A DNA stretch of 64,000 nt from Thermothielavioides terrestris NRRL 8126 (lineage: Eukaryota; Ascomycota; Sordariomycetes; Sordariales; Chaetomiaceae): positions 4,746,001-4,810,000 of the forward strand of contig NC_016458.1 in NCBI RefSeq assembly GCF_000226115.1. Reading direction: 5' to 3'. The translations under genes and the position numbers were made by a program. Shown here one piece after another: positions 21,870 to 32,337 of the stretch. A model generated the notes under the pieces. It had not been told where the DNA came from and searched no databases. It saw nothing but the letters and a program-made list of their open reading frames with translations. Positions within the stretch are counted from its first letter, which is position 1. Each line of letters starts with the position of its first letter.

Positions 21870-24800
21870 GTCGACGGCAACTGAGAACGGCCCATCGCTG
21901 GGGGGCTACTCTTCCCGAACATTAACCGTGGGATATGGATACGGCAACGGCTCCCGTGGAGGCTCCGTCCTCCCCGAACGGATCCAGCTTAGTTATGGCG
22001 AGATGAGAATGGGGGGCTCGCCGTGGGAGGGCGGAACAACCAGCGACGGGTCCTCTGACAGGCGGAGCAGGCAAAAGGCGCCCGTTATCCATGTTCCTTC
22101 TCTTAAAGCACGGGATCCGGAAGCATGGAGTGGTATGGACATACTTGCTGTGGATTGTACCACAGTAGGGACATGGGCTGCCCCGGTGTTGCCGTACCAT
22201 GGGGGCATGGACCTGGGGACGGCTGTGAGACGAGGGGGTCATCGTCAGTGATCAGGGCAGCAACGAATGTCACTGGACGGTCTCCATTGGGGGTCACCTT
22301 TTGATTATTGCCCTCGGGTGCAAATAGCCACATCGGTACGAACGGACCGTGGCAGCGGTAGTACAGTATTGCTGGGCCCCCAGTTGGACCGGACAAGCTA
22401 CACGTTTATTGCATAAAAGCGCATGCCCCGGCACCCAGGGCAAGGCGTGTTCGGCCGAGTCGGGTGGGAACCGGAGCGTGGGTTCTCAGAGCTATACTAG
22501 CAAGCCCGCAGGGTCGAGGTCCCATGACGCAAGCCAGAACCCACAATGCCTGGATCACGTAGTGTTAGTGGTGTAATTCTTCGTATACACGACTCCGTAG
22601 ATCGGCTGCCATTGTTCAGATGTTCGTTTCTCGGCCAATATTTTGGGACCTTCCAGGCAAAAACTCGATTAGGCCGTTGCACTAGTGACGACGTTGGGGC
22701 GGACAAGGGGATTGCTTGAGGAGTACGCCCATGCCCTGTCCTGGTCGATAAGTTTCCAGGCTCTGCAAATCACTCAAACGGGAGAGTGGCAACGATGATG
22801 CTCCTTTGTTGAAACGGCGGTCCCGTCAAAAGACAAACCCAGTTGAGTGATATCGGTAGCCGCAAGACCCCTGTCCATCAAATGTGACGGCCGGCTTGGC
22901 GTTGGAAGATGTCTTCAATGTGTTGCGGCTGGAATCCTTCGTCGAACTTACACAGTAACTAACTCAGCAGTTCGCGGTCCCTAACAACTGGCCTTGACCA
23001 TTACCGCCGTTCGAGTTTCCACCTCTTCCAAGTGTTTCATGCGAGGTGAAATGGCGTCGAAACGGCGCAAGTTCGGCATGGCCGAACCCCATGTTTCTAG
23101 GCCAGACCAAGCCAACGTGGGTACTCGAGGGACACTCGCTCTTGCCCCTCCGAGTCCTCAAGTCAAAACAAGGCCGCCATCGCTATCTTCCCCCATCGAT
23201 TAGCGAAATGCGAGAGCCCACTTTTGAATGCCGATCAGCACGGCAGGAGAGGCGGAAACATGAGACGCGAATCACGACCCAGCAGGGCAGCGGCTCGAGT
23301 CAAGAATCGGGGTTTTGCATGCTCGAGGTGAACTGTCGTGGGGCATGTCCTTATCGGGTTCGGTGAGCCTGTCTCCTGGGACGGCACGCCGGCCCGCGTT
23401 CCTTGACAGGGCTGTCCCGGTGATGCGGATTGGTCGCCTGCCCCACCCCATAGTGTACTTCTATAGGTTTGATTGGATTAACGGTAATGTCAGCACAAGA
23501 CAGAAAGAGAAGGTAAAAATTCACTTGAGAAAAATAACATGGGGAAACGGAAGATAGAAAGTACACTGGAGAAATGTGGCCGACGAGACTCCAGCCCGGG
23601 ATGACGAGAAAGGAAAGTAGTTAACCTTTAAAATGAAGACCTCGCAAAGGAATGCCATGAATCCTGATCAGACTTCACAGAGGAGGAATGGAATTGAATG
23701 CCGGCATGCCCTCAGACGGGTCAGGGGTTGCAGCATCCTGCTGAGAGCGTCGTGCTGTGCGAGCGGTTATCATGGTAACCCTCTTTCTTGCCTTGTATGG
23801 CTCTCGCGTGCCATTTGATTTGGTTCGCCATGGAGGCTCACCAAGCCATGTGGCGAGGAAAGGCCCACGTTCCTGGACACGTTCCTGGACTGTCGTGGGG
23901 GAACCCCAGGGTAAGTTACTGTGGTACATACATCCACAGTAATCCGTACACAATAGGGCCGACACGGACAACGCCTCATCTCAGCCCCAATGCCGGTAAA
24001 TGCGATTGGGATCCGCTTCATTCCAGGTTTTCCAAAGTGCACACACACTAGTAAAAAGGCTCTGCGGCATATTCCGCAGTTACTAGCGGTCACTGGAGAT
24101 AACAATGAATGGTCCGGGTGAACGTCGGCCAAAAGGCGGTTGTCAGTTACGCTTCCGGACCCATTCGCAGGAGCTAACGGCACCAGACCCCATGCCCTTG
24201 TCGGAGAGTCGGGACGGGAGGCTACCCTCGGCAAGGCGTGCACCCCGGTGATTCAATGCTGGGTCGAAGAAGGAGGCCCGCTGTTCGGCCTACTCGTTAC
24301 GGTAATCAGTAGCGATTTGAACAAATCGGAGAAAATTCACCAGGACCAACTTCTGGGCGCCTTCCCGTGGGAGCTCCCGCAGCGCGATCCCATCCGTCGA
24401 AATGTTCTCGAAGAACAGCAACACTGGGAAATTGTAGGGAGCCCCCAAGTTGGAACAGGAACCAGAGGAATACAACCCACCATTCCAGATTTCGGCTAGT
24501 CTTTCCGAATTCACGTGCTTCCCTGCTTTGCCCCATGCGACTGCTCTTCTGCGAAACCGGGTTCGAGTCGTGTCTCGGCGGTTGTCCTGTGTGTCTGCAC
24601 ATCTGGGAAGCAAACCTCTATACTACACAATAACTAAGTACGCCGCACCAGCAGAAAGACTCGCAGGACCGTCGCCCCGCGCCTTTCCCGTCTCCGCGGG
24701 GAACTCGCCAAGATGAGCTTGCTGCGTGAGCGAAGTTGTGCTCTCGATCCCTCCTGCACGGAGAGTACGCTACTCCCCACGGGAGGCCCTCGAGCTAGCC

Positions 24801-25201
24801 GTTCCTGCACCACAGCTATGATGTCCATTCTCCGGGTGACGGGTAACGGGAAGGCTGTCGCGCTGCATTCGACGCTTGCCCCAGGAACGGACTCCCCTCC
24901 TCGCCAGAGCCCGTCCGTCTCTGGGCGTTGCAACCCTCAAAAGAGCCTTCATCCGGGGCCAGACTTCCGTTGCCTGGTCACATGGCTGCGCGGTTCACCC
25001 GATTGAGTGACACCTCCGACCGAGGCGAGAGGACAGGCAGACGCGAGGCGGCTGCGGATGGATGGGGAGCGCGGGAGGGGCCCCTCCACGCCTCCCACTC
25101 CTCCCGCTCCTCCCACTCCTCCCTGTCCGTCGATCGACTGGCGAACTCCTGCGCGGCCCGTCCTGTTGCACAAGCACCGGCGCGGGATTGTCTTCCGCCG
25201 T

Positions 25202-25408
25202 TCATCGTTCATCGGAAAGTGGGGGTCGTTTGCAGACGATCCGTCCCGTCACGGATATCTCGTCTACATTCAAGTGCCTCCTCTGCTTCCAGATCTCCTC
25301 GCGCTTAACCTGGCGCGGCTTGGCATCCGCTTCCCTTCCGGCCGCCCGCCTTCCCCGGTATCCGAGCCCGAACGCAGCCGGACCGGTATCGAACGGTCTG
25401 TTTCCGAG
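25202..25408 (-). pseudogene. coding-like minus-strand C-terminal fragment, unrecognised
   Basis: The 3' part of a 110-codon minus-strand frame reads like protein (AKPRQVKREEIWKQRRHLNV, then DEISVTGRIV). The upstream part is less convincing. No family is recognised and no partner exon was found. Confidence 0.15.
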
Positions 25409-25636
25409 ACATGTTGTGTAGCAATGCGCCGCTCGGGGCACTCTTCGCGTGCTTAACCTTATTCGGTGCCTACGGGGTAACATGTCACGCTTGACGGTGT
25501 GTGTGCGCTCGGGAGTGACGGTCACCATTGGCACGGCTGCAGTCTCATCACCTTAGCTGCGTATCATGCAGCACTAGCTGACACGAAGCAGCAACTACTA
25601 ACTGCATTTAAGTCACACGGGCTACCAGTTGAACAG

Positions 25637-26029
25637 ATGTCTTCCAGCTCAAGCTCGGCCTCTGCCCAGAAGGAGCCCGTTTCTGGCCAGATACCGGACA
25701 AACAGCCTCTCCTCCAGCGACCGCGTGGAATTCTATGAAGCTCGATCTTAGCTGCGTCCTCCCCCACACCACCACAACGATGGCGGGCCGGAAGGGCTTG
25801 CCGATGGAGCATCATCCACCTCCTCCGTCCAGTCCGCCGGAAGATAACTATGGCTGCCGCTGACGCTCAACTGCCGGCATCTGCGCTCTGGCTTGTCGCC
25901 TCCAGCGCCGCTCGCTTGATTACTTGCATACAAGAGGCGGCTTATGGTAGATTTAGGCTCTGTGACCGCTACCGCCTGGAAAACATGCTGGCGGAGTCCC
26001 GGCCGCGGGAGGCGCAATATCCCTTATAG
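25637..26029 (+). CDS. series of short protein-like ORFs, possible broken small gene
   Basis: Three ATG-started frames follow each other on one strand. The first is at 25637 (MSSSSSSASAQKEPVSGQIP then DKQPLLQ). The second is at 25783 (MAGRKGLPMEHHPPPPSSPP then EDNYG). The third is at 25850 to a stop at 26029, 59 codons (MAAADAQLPASALWLVASSA, ending EAQYPL). Each has natural-looking composition, but no standard intron joins them. They may be exons of a gene with unusual introns, a decayed gene, or chance. I do not recognise any product. Confidence 0.22.
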
Positions 26030-27238
26030 TGCTCTGCAACCTGGCGGCTCGCATTCCCGGTATGGCGCCCGCTGATCATGATCCAACGTTTCATCACGCC
26101 AAACTGTCGCTCTCCCTCGTCAACGGCTTTCCGGGATCGCGGCTCTGGTGATCTGATCTGATAAGACGAAGTATGGAACGCCGCTTCTCCTTTACCGGTC
26201 CATGTTGAAGACGGTTGCGTGTGCCTGAATGTTTCACTGATCGTTTGGATCAATGCTGTTCGCATCCAGGTATCTTAGCTCCGTCGGAAGGAAGACACAG
26301 ACGATGTTGGTTTCTACCCGTGTTCCTTTTCGCCGAGCCGTTGTTTATGCAAAACATCACCGCTGTTCCGCTCCGAACCACGCCGTTGACAATGCTCTTG
26401 GCGGCTATTTAGCGACTCTGAGAGCGCTTAGCCCTGCGAGGTACGCGCCCGCCGGCGGCTGCGGGCAGCAAGGGCAGGATTGGAGTGCTATTAAGGCGCA
26501 CATATTACGTGCATCAGTGCTGATCCGCTGCCGGTCGTTGTCGCTTAGTTAATTCCTAGAAGGCGGTGACGCTTCTTCCACGAAGCTGGTCACAGCGTAC
26601 GCGGGCAATTACACTACCTGCGGCGTAGGGAGTCCCCTCAACAAGTAGGTTTCATTGTGAGGATGGCGACGGTTATGCACAGACGATGCCGACTTCGACG
26701 GGCAAACTAAGCAAGCGCTCCACTTCAGGGTATTGGCGCTCGGGGCGGATAATTGTGCACAACCAGCCCATCATGCCCGAGTGAACATGACAACTCCCAA
26801 GTCGGGCGAGAAATGTTGGCGAGATGAGTGATGAGAGCGAGGAGGCAGCTCACAGCGCAACTTGTTCGGTTTTGCCGTTTCTGAGCTTCTGAAATCAACA
26901 AAATAGACGCCACCCAGTTATCATTCAAATTACCTTGGGTGATACATCTCTCTGGATTCAGCTAGATCCGGCCTTCGGTTTCCTCAACAGCCTTGCGAGG
27001 CAGAAAAGCAGACAAGGCTGCCGGGTCCGTAGGAAAGTCCCAGCCAAAGAGCTGCCAAGCCCGCCCCACCTTTTCAGCCCAATGGCCAATCACCACTAGG
27101 GGCACATTTTCAACCCGAACGGCATCCATTTTCGATCCCTCTACAGCTGGAAGGAATCCAGCAGCGAGAATCGACCAGTCGTCGAGCCTCGCTCTCGAGG
27201 GCCCAAGACAACCCACGCATGACAGTCGATACGCAATC

Positions 27239-28555
27239 ATGAACCGGCACATCCTCCGCACCGCGCTCGGGCGCGCCGGCCCGAGCCCGACCGCCCGCAG
27301 CTTCCTCTCGCAGAACCCGCTCAGCACGCCAACACCGACCTCCTTCGCCCTCTTCTCAACCACATCCGCCCGCGGGAACGACAGCAGCAGCAGTGGCAAC
27401 GGCAACAGCAACAACGACCGCCCGCACCAAACCGCCGCAGTCGACAAGCTCGCCCAGCTCGGCCAGCGCCGCGCCACCAACAACAACGACGCCGATTCGC
27501 CCTCCGAAGCACTACACCGACGAAGAGCCGCGCGGCGCGGCGGCATCGACGCGCGCTCGCTGCGCGTCTCCCCGCTTGCCGGCACCGCATCCACCACCCC
27601 AACCTCCTCCTCTTCGTCGTCGTCGTCCGCCTCCTCCTCCGCGCCGCGCATCCTCAACGTGCGCAGCCTGCGCGGCGGTCTGCGCGGCGGCTTCCGCGGC
27701 GGGCGCTCGGCGTCGCTCCGGCGCGGCGCCGGGCCGGGGCTGGGCGAGTCCGGGCCCGGGGGCGACGCTCCGCTCGGCGGGCCCGAGTTCGGGCGGCCGC
27801 GCCTGGGCGGCGGTCGGGCCGGATTTGGGTTTGGCGGGGTGAGTCGGATGGGGGGACGGAAGGGTGGTGGTGGTTTCCTGAGTCGCGCTGGCGGTGGTGG
27901 TGGTGGTGGGCGGCGTTCTCCTAGGACTTCTCGGAGGCGGGCGCGCGGAGGCGGGGGCAAGGAGAATACAGAGCGGGCTGGGACCGGGGACGAGGCCCGC
28001 GGGCAGAAGCTGGTGTGGTCGCCGGAGGAGCAGGCCGTGCTGGACCGGCTGGACAAGGGCGAGGTGGTGCCGTACGAGCCGAAGCTGACGCTGGACTCGC
28101 TGAGCGGGTACGGCGCGGCCATCGCGACCGACGCCGCGCTGGGCCAGGTCGAGTCGGCCATCCGCACGATGCGGCTGATGACGGGCGGCATGGCCTTCAA
28201 CTCCGACTCGGGCGTCACGACCGACCTCGACGTCGTCAACAAGCGCGCCCGCCAGGGCCTGCCTATTTTCTTGCACAGCAAGGGTGAGAAGGACTGGATC
28301 GAGCGCGGCCGCCGCGGGATGCGGGTCGTCGAGGCCGACCCGGCGACCAAGAAGGCCATCATCGACGCTGCTGTCCGCGGCAAGTACGAGGCGCCCGGGT
28401 TTGCCGAGATCAGCGACGTCAAGGCCACCATGGCCAACTACCACTCGCGGACCTTCACCTACAGCGCAGCGGACTCGAAGAAGTTCATCGACAAGGTGCT
28501 GTCGCTGCTGCCCGCGCAGGCGGGTTCTAAGCCTGGCGCTCAGGCGAAGCAATGA
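27239..28555 (+). CDS. mitochondrially targeted Gly/Arg-rich protein, possible mitoribosomal protein
   Basis: A single open frame gives 438 residues. The N-terminus (MNRHILRTALGRAGPSPTAR) is an Arg/Ala-rich amphipathic presequence typical of mitochondrial import. The middle third is low complexity: Ser runs, then Gly/Arg repeats from about residue 140 to 240. The C-terminal 180 residues are ordered and conserved-looking, with EEQAVLDRLDKGEVVPYEPK, GMRVVEADPATKKAIIDAAV and KFIDKVLSLLP. This architecture suggests a fungal mitochondrial small-subunit ribosomal protein of the mS46/Rsm28 kind, but that is a guess from layout and not a recognised signature. A GTGAGT donor at 27839 and an AG at 27960-27961 would remove a 123-bp in-frame piece of the Gly/Arg region, so the Gly-rich tract may partly be intron. 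Start at 27239 chosen for the targeting sequence; the frame is open upstream. Confidence 0.65.
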   Translation: MNRHILRTALGRAGPSPTARSFLSQNPLSTPTPTSFALFSTTSARGNDSSSSGNGNSNNDRPHQTAAVDKLAQLGQRRATNNNDADSPSEALHRRRAARRGGIDARSLRVSPLAGTASTTPTSSSSSSSSASSSAPRILNVRSLRGGLRGGFRGGRSASLRRGAGPGLGESGPGGDAPLGGPEFGRPRLGGGRAGFGFGGVSRMGGRKGGGGFLSRAGGGGGGGRRSPRTSRRRARGGGGKENTERAGTGDEARGQKLVWSPEEQAVLDRLDKGEVVPYEPKLTLDSLSGYGAAIATDAALGQVESAIRTMRLMTGGMAFNSDSGVTTDLDVVNKRARQGLPIFLHSKGEKDWIERGRRGMRVVEADPATKKAIIDAAVRGKYEAPGFAEISDVKATMANYHSRTFTYSAADSKKFIDKVLSLLPAQAGSKPGAQAKQ

Positions 28556-28839
28556 TGGGATGTGCAAGAAGGGGGGATGGAGGGAGGGTGAGGTGAGGGG
28601 AGGCGCCAGTGCATGTGCATTGCATGCATGATTGATCCCCTCAGGGCTGCGGGCTCGCTGTCTCCATATGTAACAATACCGTATACAAGGTCCCTTGTTT
28701 TATAGTCTACTTGTACAGAGAGTTGTCTCTTTCACCATAGAAACAACTGATATTCTATATCAGATCCGTCCGTCCGTCCGTTCATACCCACCAGCCGGTA
28801 CCCCAAGACAGAATTGAAGAAAAGAGAAAAATGTACATC

Positions 28840-29833
28840 TCAGCTCGCCCTCGCCATGATCAGCTGCACCGTCTCCTTCTCCTTGGCCAGGATAACCTTC
28901 ATCCTCTCGTCCTGCAGCCGCTGCAGCTCCTTCTTGAGCCGGTGGAAGTCATCGCTCAGCACGACGCCCTCGGCGCGCCACTTTTTGTGGACCTCGGCGC
29001 GGCGGTGGGCCTCGTCGCGCACGCGGGTGCGCCAGGCCTGGCAGACGTCGCGGGCGCGCTTGGCGAGCGCGTCGGCGCGCTCGGGCTCGACCGTCATGGT
29101 CAGCTCGAGCGGGTTGTCCTCGCTGCGCTGGGGCTGCTGGTTGAACTCGTCGGACCGCTGGATGGCGCTCAGGATCGGCTTGACCGAGGCCTCCTCGAAC
29201 GCGAGGATGCTCCACCGCCGCCCGCCCAGCGGCACCACCGCCGCCAGCTCGCGCAGCGCGAACGTCCGCGGCGACCGCTTGTCCGGCTGCACCGGCACCG
29301 CCCCGATCACGTCCGCGTTGAACCGCCCGCCCGCCCGCAGCTTCTTCAGCTCGTCGGTGAAGCGCTTCTCGGCGCGCGCGAACGCGTTGGCCAGGTCCGT
29401 GAAGTCGAACGGGTCTTCCGGGTTGGGATGCAGGCGGTCGGATTCGGGGGTTTTGTTGTTGCCGCCGTTGGTCGTGGCAGTGGCAGTGTCGGAGGTAGTG
29501 GCAGCTGTAGTGGTAGGAGGCTCCTCTGTCGTTTCACTGCCATTCTTGCCCTTGCCCTTGCTCTTGCCGTGGCGATTCGCCGTGTGGAAGAATGGCCGGG
29601 CTATCGGGGGTCTCCATGGTGCGTGGCCGGGGCTCGCAACGTGGGAAACAGGCGTCAATGGGCATCTTGCTGGCGTTGAGCCTTGGGCGGCCAAGGACGC
29701 GGTCCTGGGACTGATATGTTAGCTTGGCAAATATTCGTCTTGGGCAGGCCATTGAGTGGCAGACTGACCTTGGCAATATGCTGCTGGGCGCTTTACTGAA
29801 TAATACGCTGTTGGCAGCTCGGAAGCATCGCAT
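28840..29833 (-). CDS. rrf1: mitochondrial ribosome recycling factor
   Basis: Two exons, 29833-29769 and 29710-28840, give 311 residues; the 58-bp intron has AG|GTCAGT and ATCAG signals. The protein should split post-termination mitochondrial ribosomes together with an EF-G-like GTPase. The C-terminal 180 residues have the RRF layout. A helix comes first (AFARAEKRFTDELKKLRAGG). A beta domain follows (FALRELAAVVPLGGRRWSIL). The returning helices contain RDEAHRRAEVHKKW and the terminal LQDERMKVILAKEKETVQLI. The N-terminus (MRCFRAANSVLFSK) is a presequence. A Thr/Asn/Gly-rich linker separates it from the fold. It is tail-to-tail with the preceding plus-strand mitochondrial gene, 284 bp apart. 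Confidence 0.88.
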
Positions 29834-30012
29834 GGTGTGCTCATTTCAGTGTTGTCCCTGCATTGCTCCGAGGCAAACATGGCACCGAGATATCGAACGA
29901 ACTTTCTTATCACACCCGCAGTGATCTTCATCCAGTATCCAATCAGACATCAGACGAGATTGGGCCAGGACAAGAAATCTAATGTAACGAAATTTCGCTG
30001 CAAAACTTTTAA

Positions 30013-30102
30013 GGCTGCGTGGCCCAGTGGTTAAGGCATCTGCTTTACAGGCATTCCCTCCCGTGTCGCAGAGGATCGCAGGTTCGAGCCCTGCCGCGGT
30101 CA
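30013..30102 (+). tRNA. tRNA-Val (anticodon UAC) with 17-nt intron
   Basis: The cloverleaf folds by hand. Acceptor GGCTGCG (30013-30019) pairs with CGCGGTC (30095-30101), with two G-U pairs, and the discriminator A is at 30102. The D stem is GCC/GGC. The anticodon stem TCTGC pairs with GCAGA. The T stem GCAGG pairs with CCTGC around TTCGAGC. The loop reads TTTACA, an intron at 30050-30066, then C, giving anticodon TAC at 30046-30048. The intron sits at the standard 37/38 position. A-box (TGGCCCAGTGG) and B-box (GGTTCGAGCC) promoter elements are intact. Confidence 0.9.
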
Positions 30103-30107
30103 ACTGC

Positions 30108-30112
30108 TTTTT
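30108..30112 (+). terminator. RNA polymerase III terminator of tRNA-Val
   Basis: Five T residues lie six bases after the mature tRNA end, the expected Pol III stop. Confidence 0.6.
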
Positions 30113-30843
30113 GGGCGGCTGCCCAACTATTGGCGACCCCCTTTTTTCGCACGTCGCCCAACACGCCTTTTACTCGGCAGGGCGCAAGAGTGATTCACGG
30201 CAATACAACCCGATCCGACGCTTTCCCACTTCTTGGCCGTCGACCTTGAGAGACTCGGGCAAAAGGCATTGGGGTCTCCTGACGGTGCAACAAGCCACTG
30301 GCTGAACTTGATGCCCAGGAGAAACCTGGAATCTGGCTGCTCTGGAACCGGAGGTTTTTGTCACGGTTTGACACGGCTCGGATGAACAACTCTAAGGGGG
30401 ATATGCTTGAACTAAAGGGCGATCATGCTTGTTAAGTCTAAGGCGTTTCAGCTTTGCACCCTCTCTTCCTCGTGAAGGCTGTCGAGAGAAACCGAAGGCG
30501 GAGTAAACAACCTCTAGGACATTGTTTATATGGTCAACATGCGACTCGGCACCCTTCTGTTTCCGTTTTCTTCGTCCGGCCGCGGCAAGGCTTTCGAGTT
30601 AATCATCAAGCTCGCAGATGTCCCTGTGCACGTAGATGCCAGTTTGGATCCTCGCCAGTGCTCGGAAGCGAGGCCCTTTTGCCATGAGACCGGCTCTGTG
30701 CATTGTTGAGCTGTCCCAGGGCCGTGGAATATTGGCTTTTATAGGCAACAATTGGACAGCTTCTGGCTGCCTGAGCCCCCTGAGCTCACGGCATCAGAGA
30801 GTTTCTTTAACCTGAAGTCTATCACTCATGTCTCGACCAAAAT

Positions 30844-31296
30844 ATGGGCAGCGCCCACGTCGTCAACGATGATGGAGCCACAACTTCCTCTTCTGCGAGA
30901 GGAAGCATCGCCCAGCACTCTCCGTTCGTTGTAAGCTCGCTCCCTGCCCAACGCTGCAGTACGACTTCCTGACTGCCTCGGCAGATGCTGCACGGATACT
31001 GAACACGGCAGTGTACTTACACGCTCTCACCAACTATGGACGCGTTGCGACAGGCGGTATTTTCAGAAATACTGTAGTCCATACAAGCTTCACGTACAGA
31101 TATTCGCCTAACATATGTCATCATCAGCCGGGTCGAGCGGCTGGTCCAGCTGTTTTCGACCATCGCGATGCCCGAGGGGGGGCCGGTGGGCGCCGAGAGG
31201 CAGAAGCTGACGCTTCGTGCTGTTGAGCGCCGATGGTTGCAGGGTCACTGTGTGCGACAGAACGACCCTGTCGTTGTCTTTGAGATTGGAGCGTAG
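30844..31296 (+). pseudogene. coding-like relic of an unrecognised gene
   Basis: The frame 31099-31296 reads naturally as a C-terminus: DIRLTYVIISRVERLVQLF, then GAERQKLTLRAVERRWLQGH and NDPVVVFEIGA with a stop. Upstream, an ATG at 30844 starts a Ser/Ala-rich frame reaching a good donor (GTT|GTAAGC at 30931). A fitting acceptor with a CTGAC branch site lies at 30984. The joined frame then meets a TGA after five codons, so the gene would be broken or the exons misassigned. The family is unknown to me. Confidence 0.25.
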
Positions 31297-31599
31297 TCGT
31301 GAGGCGGCTGGCAGCATGAGGCATCGTCTCAGTTCACTTTGTCGTGATGTGGTGCTGCCCTTGAGCCCCGCGTATTACAGATTCATCCCAGTTGGATAAC
31401 TTTTCTATGACCGGCTGCTCCCCGATTGTCCGTTTGCTCAACAGCAAGGTAGCGCCGTGAGAAAAAAATCCGGACGAAGAAGATTGGGATCACCAGTCCC
31501 CCACGCAGGAACAAGCAAACCTTTCCACTCGAGGCCTTGTCCTAACTCAAGGTCAAAGGCCACCTTGCTAGACAAGAGAGAGAAAGCAAGGTAAGGCAA

Positions 31600-31660
31600 A
31601 GGTAAAACGTAGATAGGTAAGGTAGGTAGGCAGGGGCAAGTAGGTAGGGTAGGTACTAGT
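31600..31660 (+). repeat. TAGG/GGTA-rich short repeats
   Basis: Imperfect repeats of GGTAGGTA and TAGGGTAGG occur in noncoding DNA. They are simple sequence; no function can be assigned. Confidence 0.6.
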
Positions 31661-32337
31661 TTTCTGTTCGCGTAGGAATACCCGCAAAACGCCGCCCAGT
31701 ATCACTCACACACACACATCAGAATCACGGGCCGTACCACCGCACCCCAAGTCTGCCCTCTTGCTTCTTCTGTCTCTCCTGTGCCTCCCTTTCTCTGACT
31801 TGCGCCCCTGGCCACTGTGTGATGATCAGAATCCGAACGTGGCCTCGCTTCCGCGCCAGCCAGTTGGTTATGTAGTTAGGACCAAGGAAAAAAAACCCGC
31901 TTCCCCTTTCCCGATTCGTCGTGTAAAGAAAATAGTCGGTCCTCCTCTCCTGCACTCCCCTGACTCGTTCCGCTGCATGCTGCGGTCGAGATGAAGCTTC
32001 TGTCCCAACCAGCCTGTTGCACGCCACCAGCTCACTTTCCCTTTCCAGCAAAATCCATACTTGAGCGCTTGCGCGCACGGAATGGCCTCCCGGGCGGGTC
32101 GGTCAGACTCGGCGGCGTGGTCAGTTGGGGCTCCTCGTCCACCCCCCGGTTCTTGCTCCGCTTGCGATGTCAGATGCCTTCGCTGCTCAGCTCCGGGCTT
32201 CCAAGACTGTGCCCAGTATCCTCCTCTCCACACGGTCCCTCGTCATCGGCATAACCGCCAGAGTCCGCTTCTTCCCAACCTGAGCCCGTCTCCTCGCCGC
32301 TGCCGCCCCCATCCCGGTCGGAACCGCAAATCGGCTC

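Larger units (their letters stand above)
21652..27238. other. gene-poor block, 5.6 kb
   Basis: This is the second long stretch without an intact conserved gene. Open frames are short, competing and unrecognised. A repeated CTCC-rich pyrimidine tract occurs near 25085-25125. A string of short ATG-started plus-strand frames at 25637-26029 looks more protein-like than its surroundings and is listed separately. The right end (about 26930-27238) should contain the promoter of the following plus-strand gene. I saw no transposase, reverse transcriptase or terminal repeats. Confidence 0.45.
30103..32337. other. intergenic region with a coding-like relic
   Basis: Past the tRNA terminator there is no intact gene up to the BAH-PHD 3' end. 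TAGG/GGTA-rich short repeats occupy about 31600-31660. A coding-like fragment lies at 30844-31296 and is described separately. The right end should contain the 3' UTR of the minus-strand BAH-PHD gene. Confidence 0.45.

Noticed and set aside
24540..24600. GGTTCGAGTC, a tRNA B-box-like sequence
   Set aside because: The flanking bases do not form a T stem or an acceptor stem.
27512..28567. 351-codon minus-strand frame opposite the mitochondrial protein gene
   Set aside because: The plus strand has an ATG with a targeting peptide and an ordered C-terminal domain; the minus frame is its shadow.
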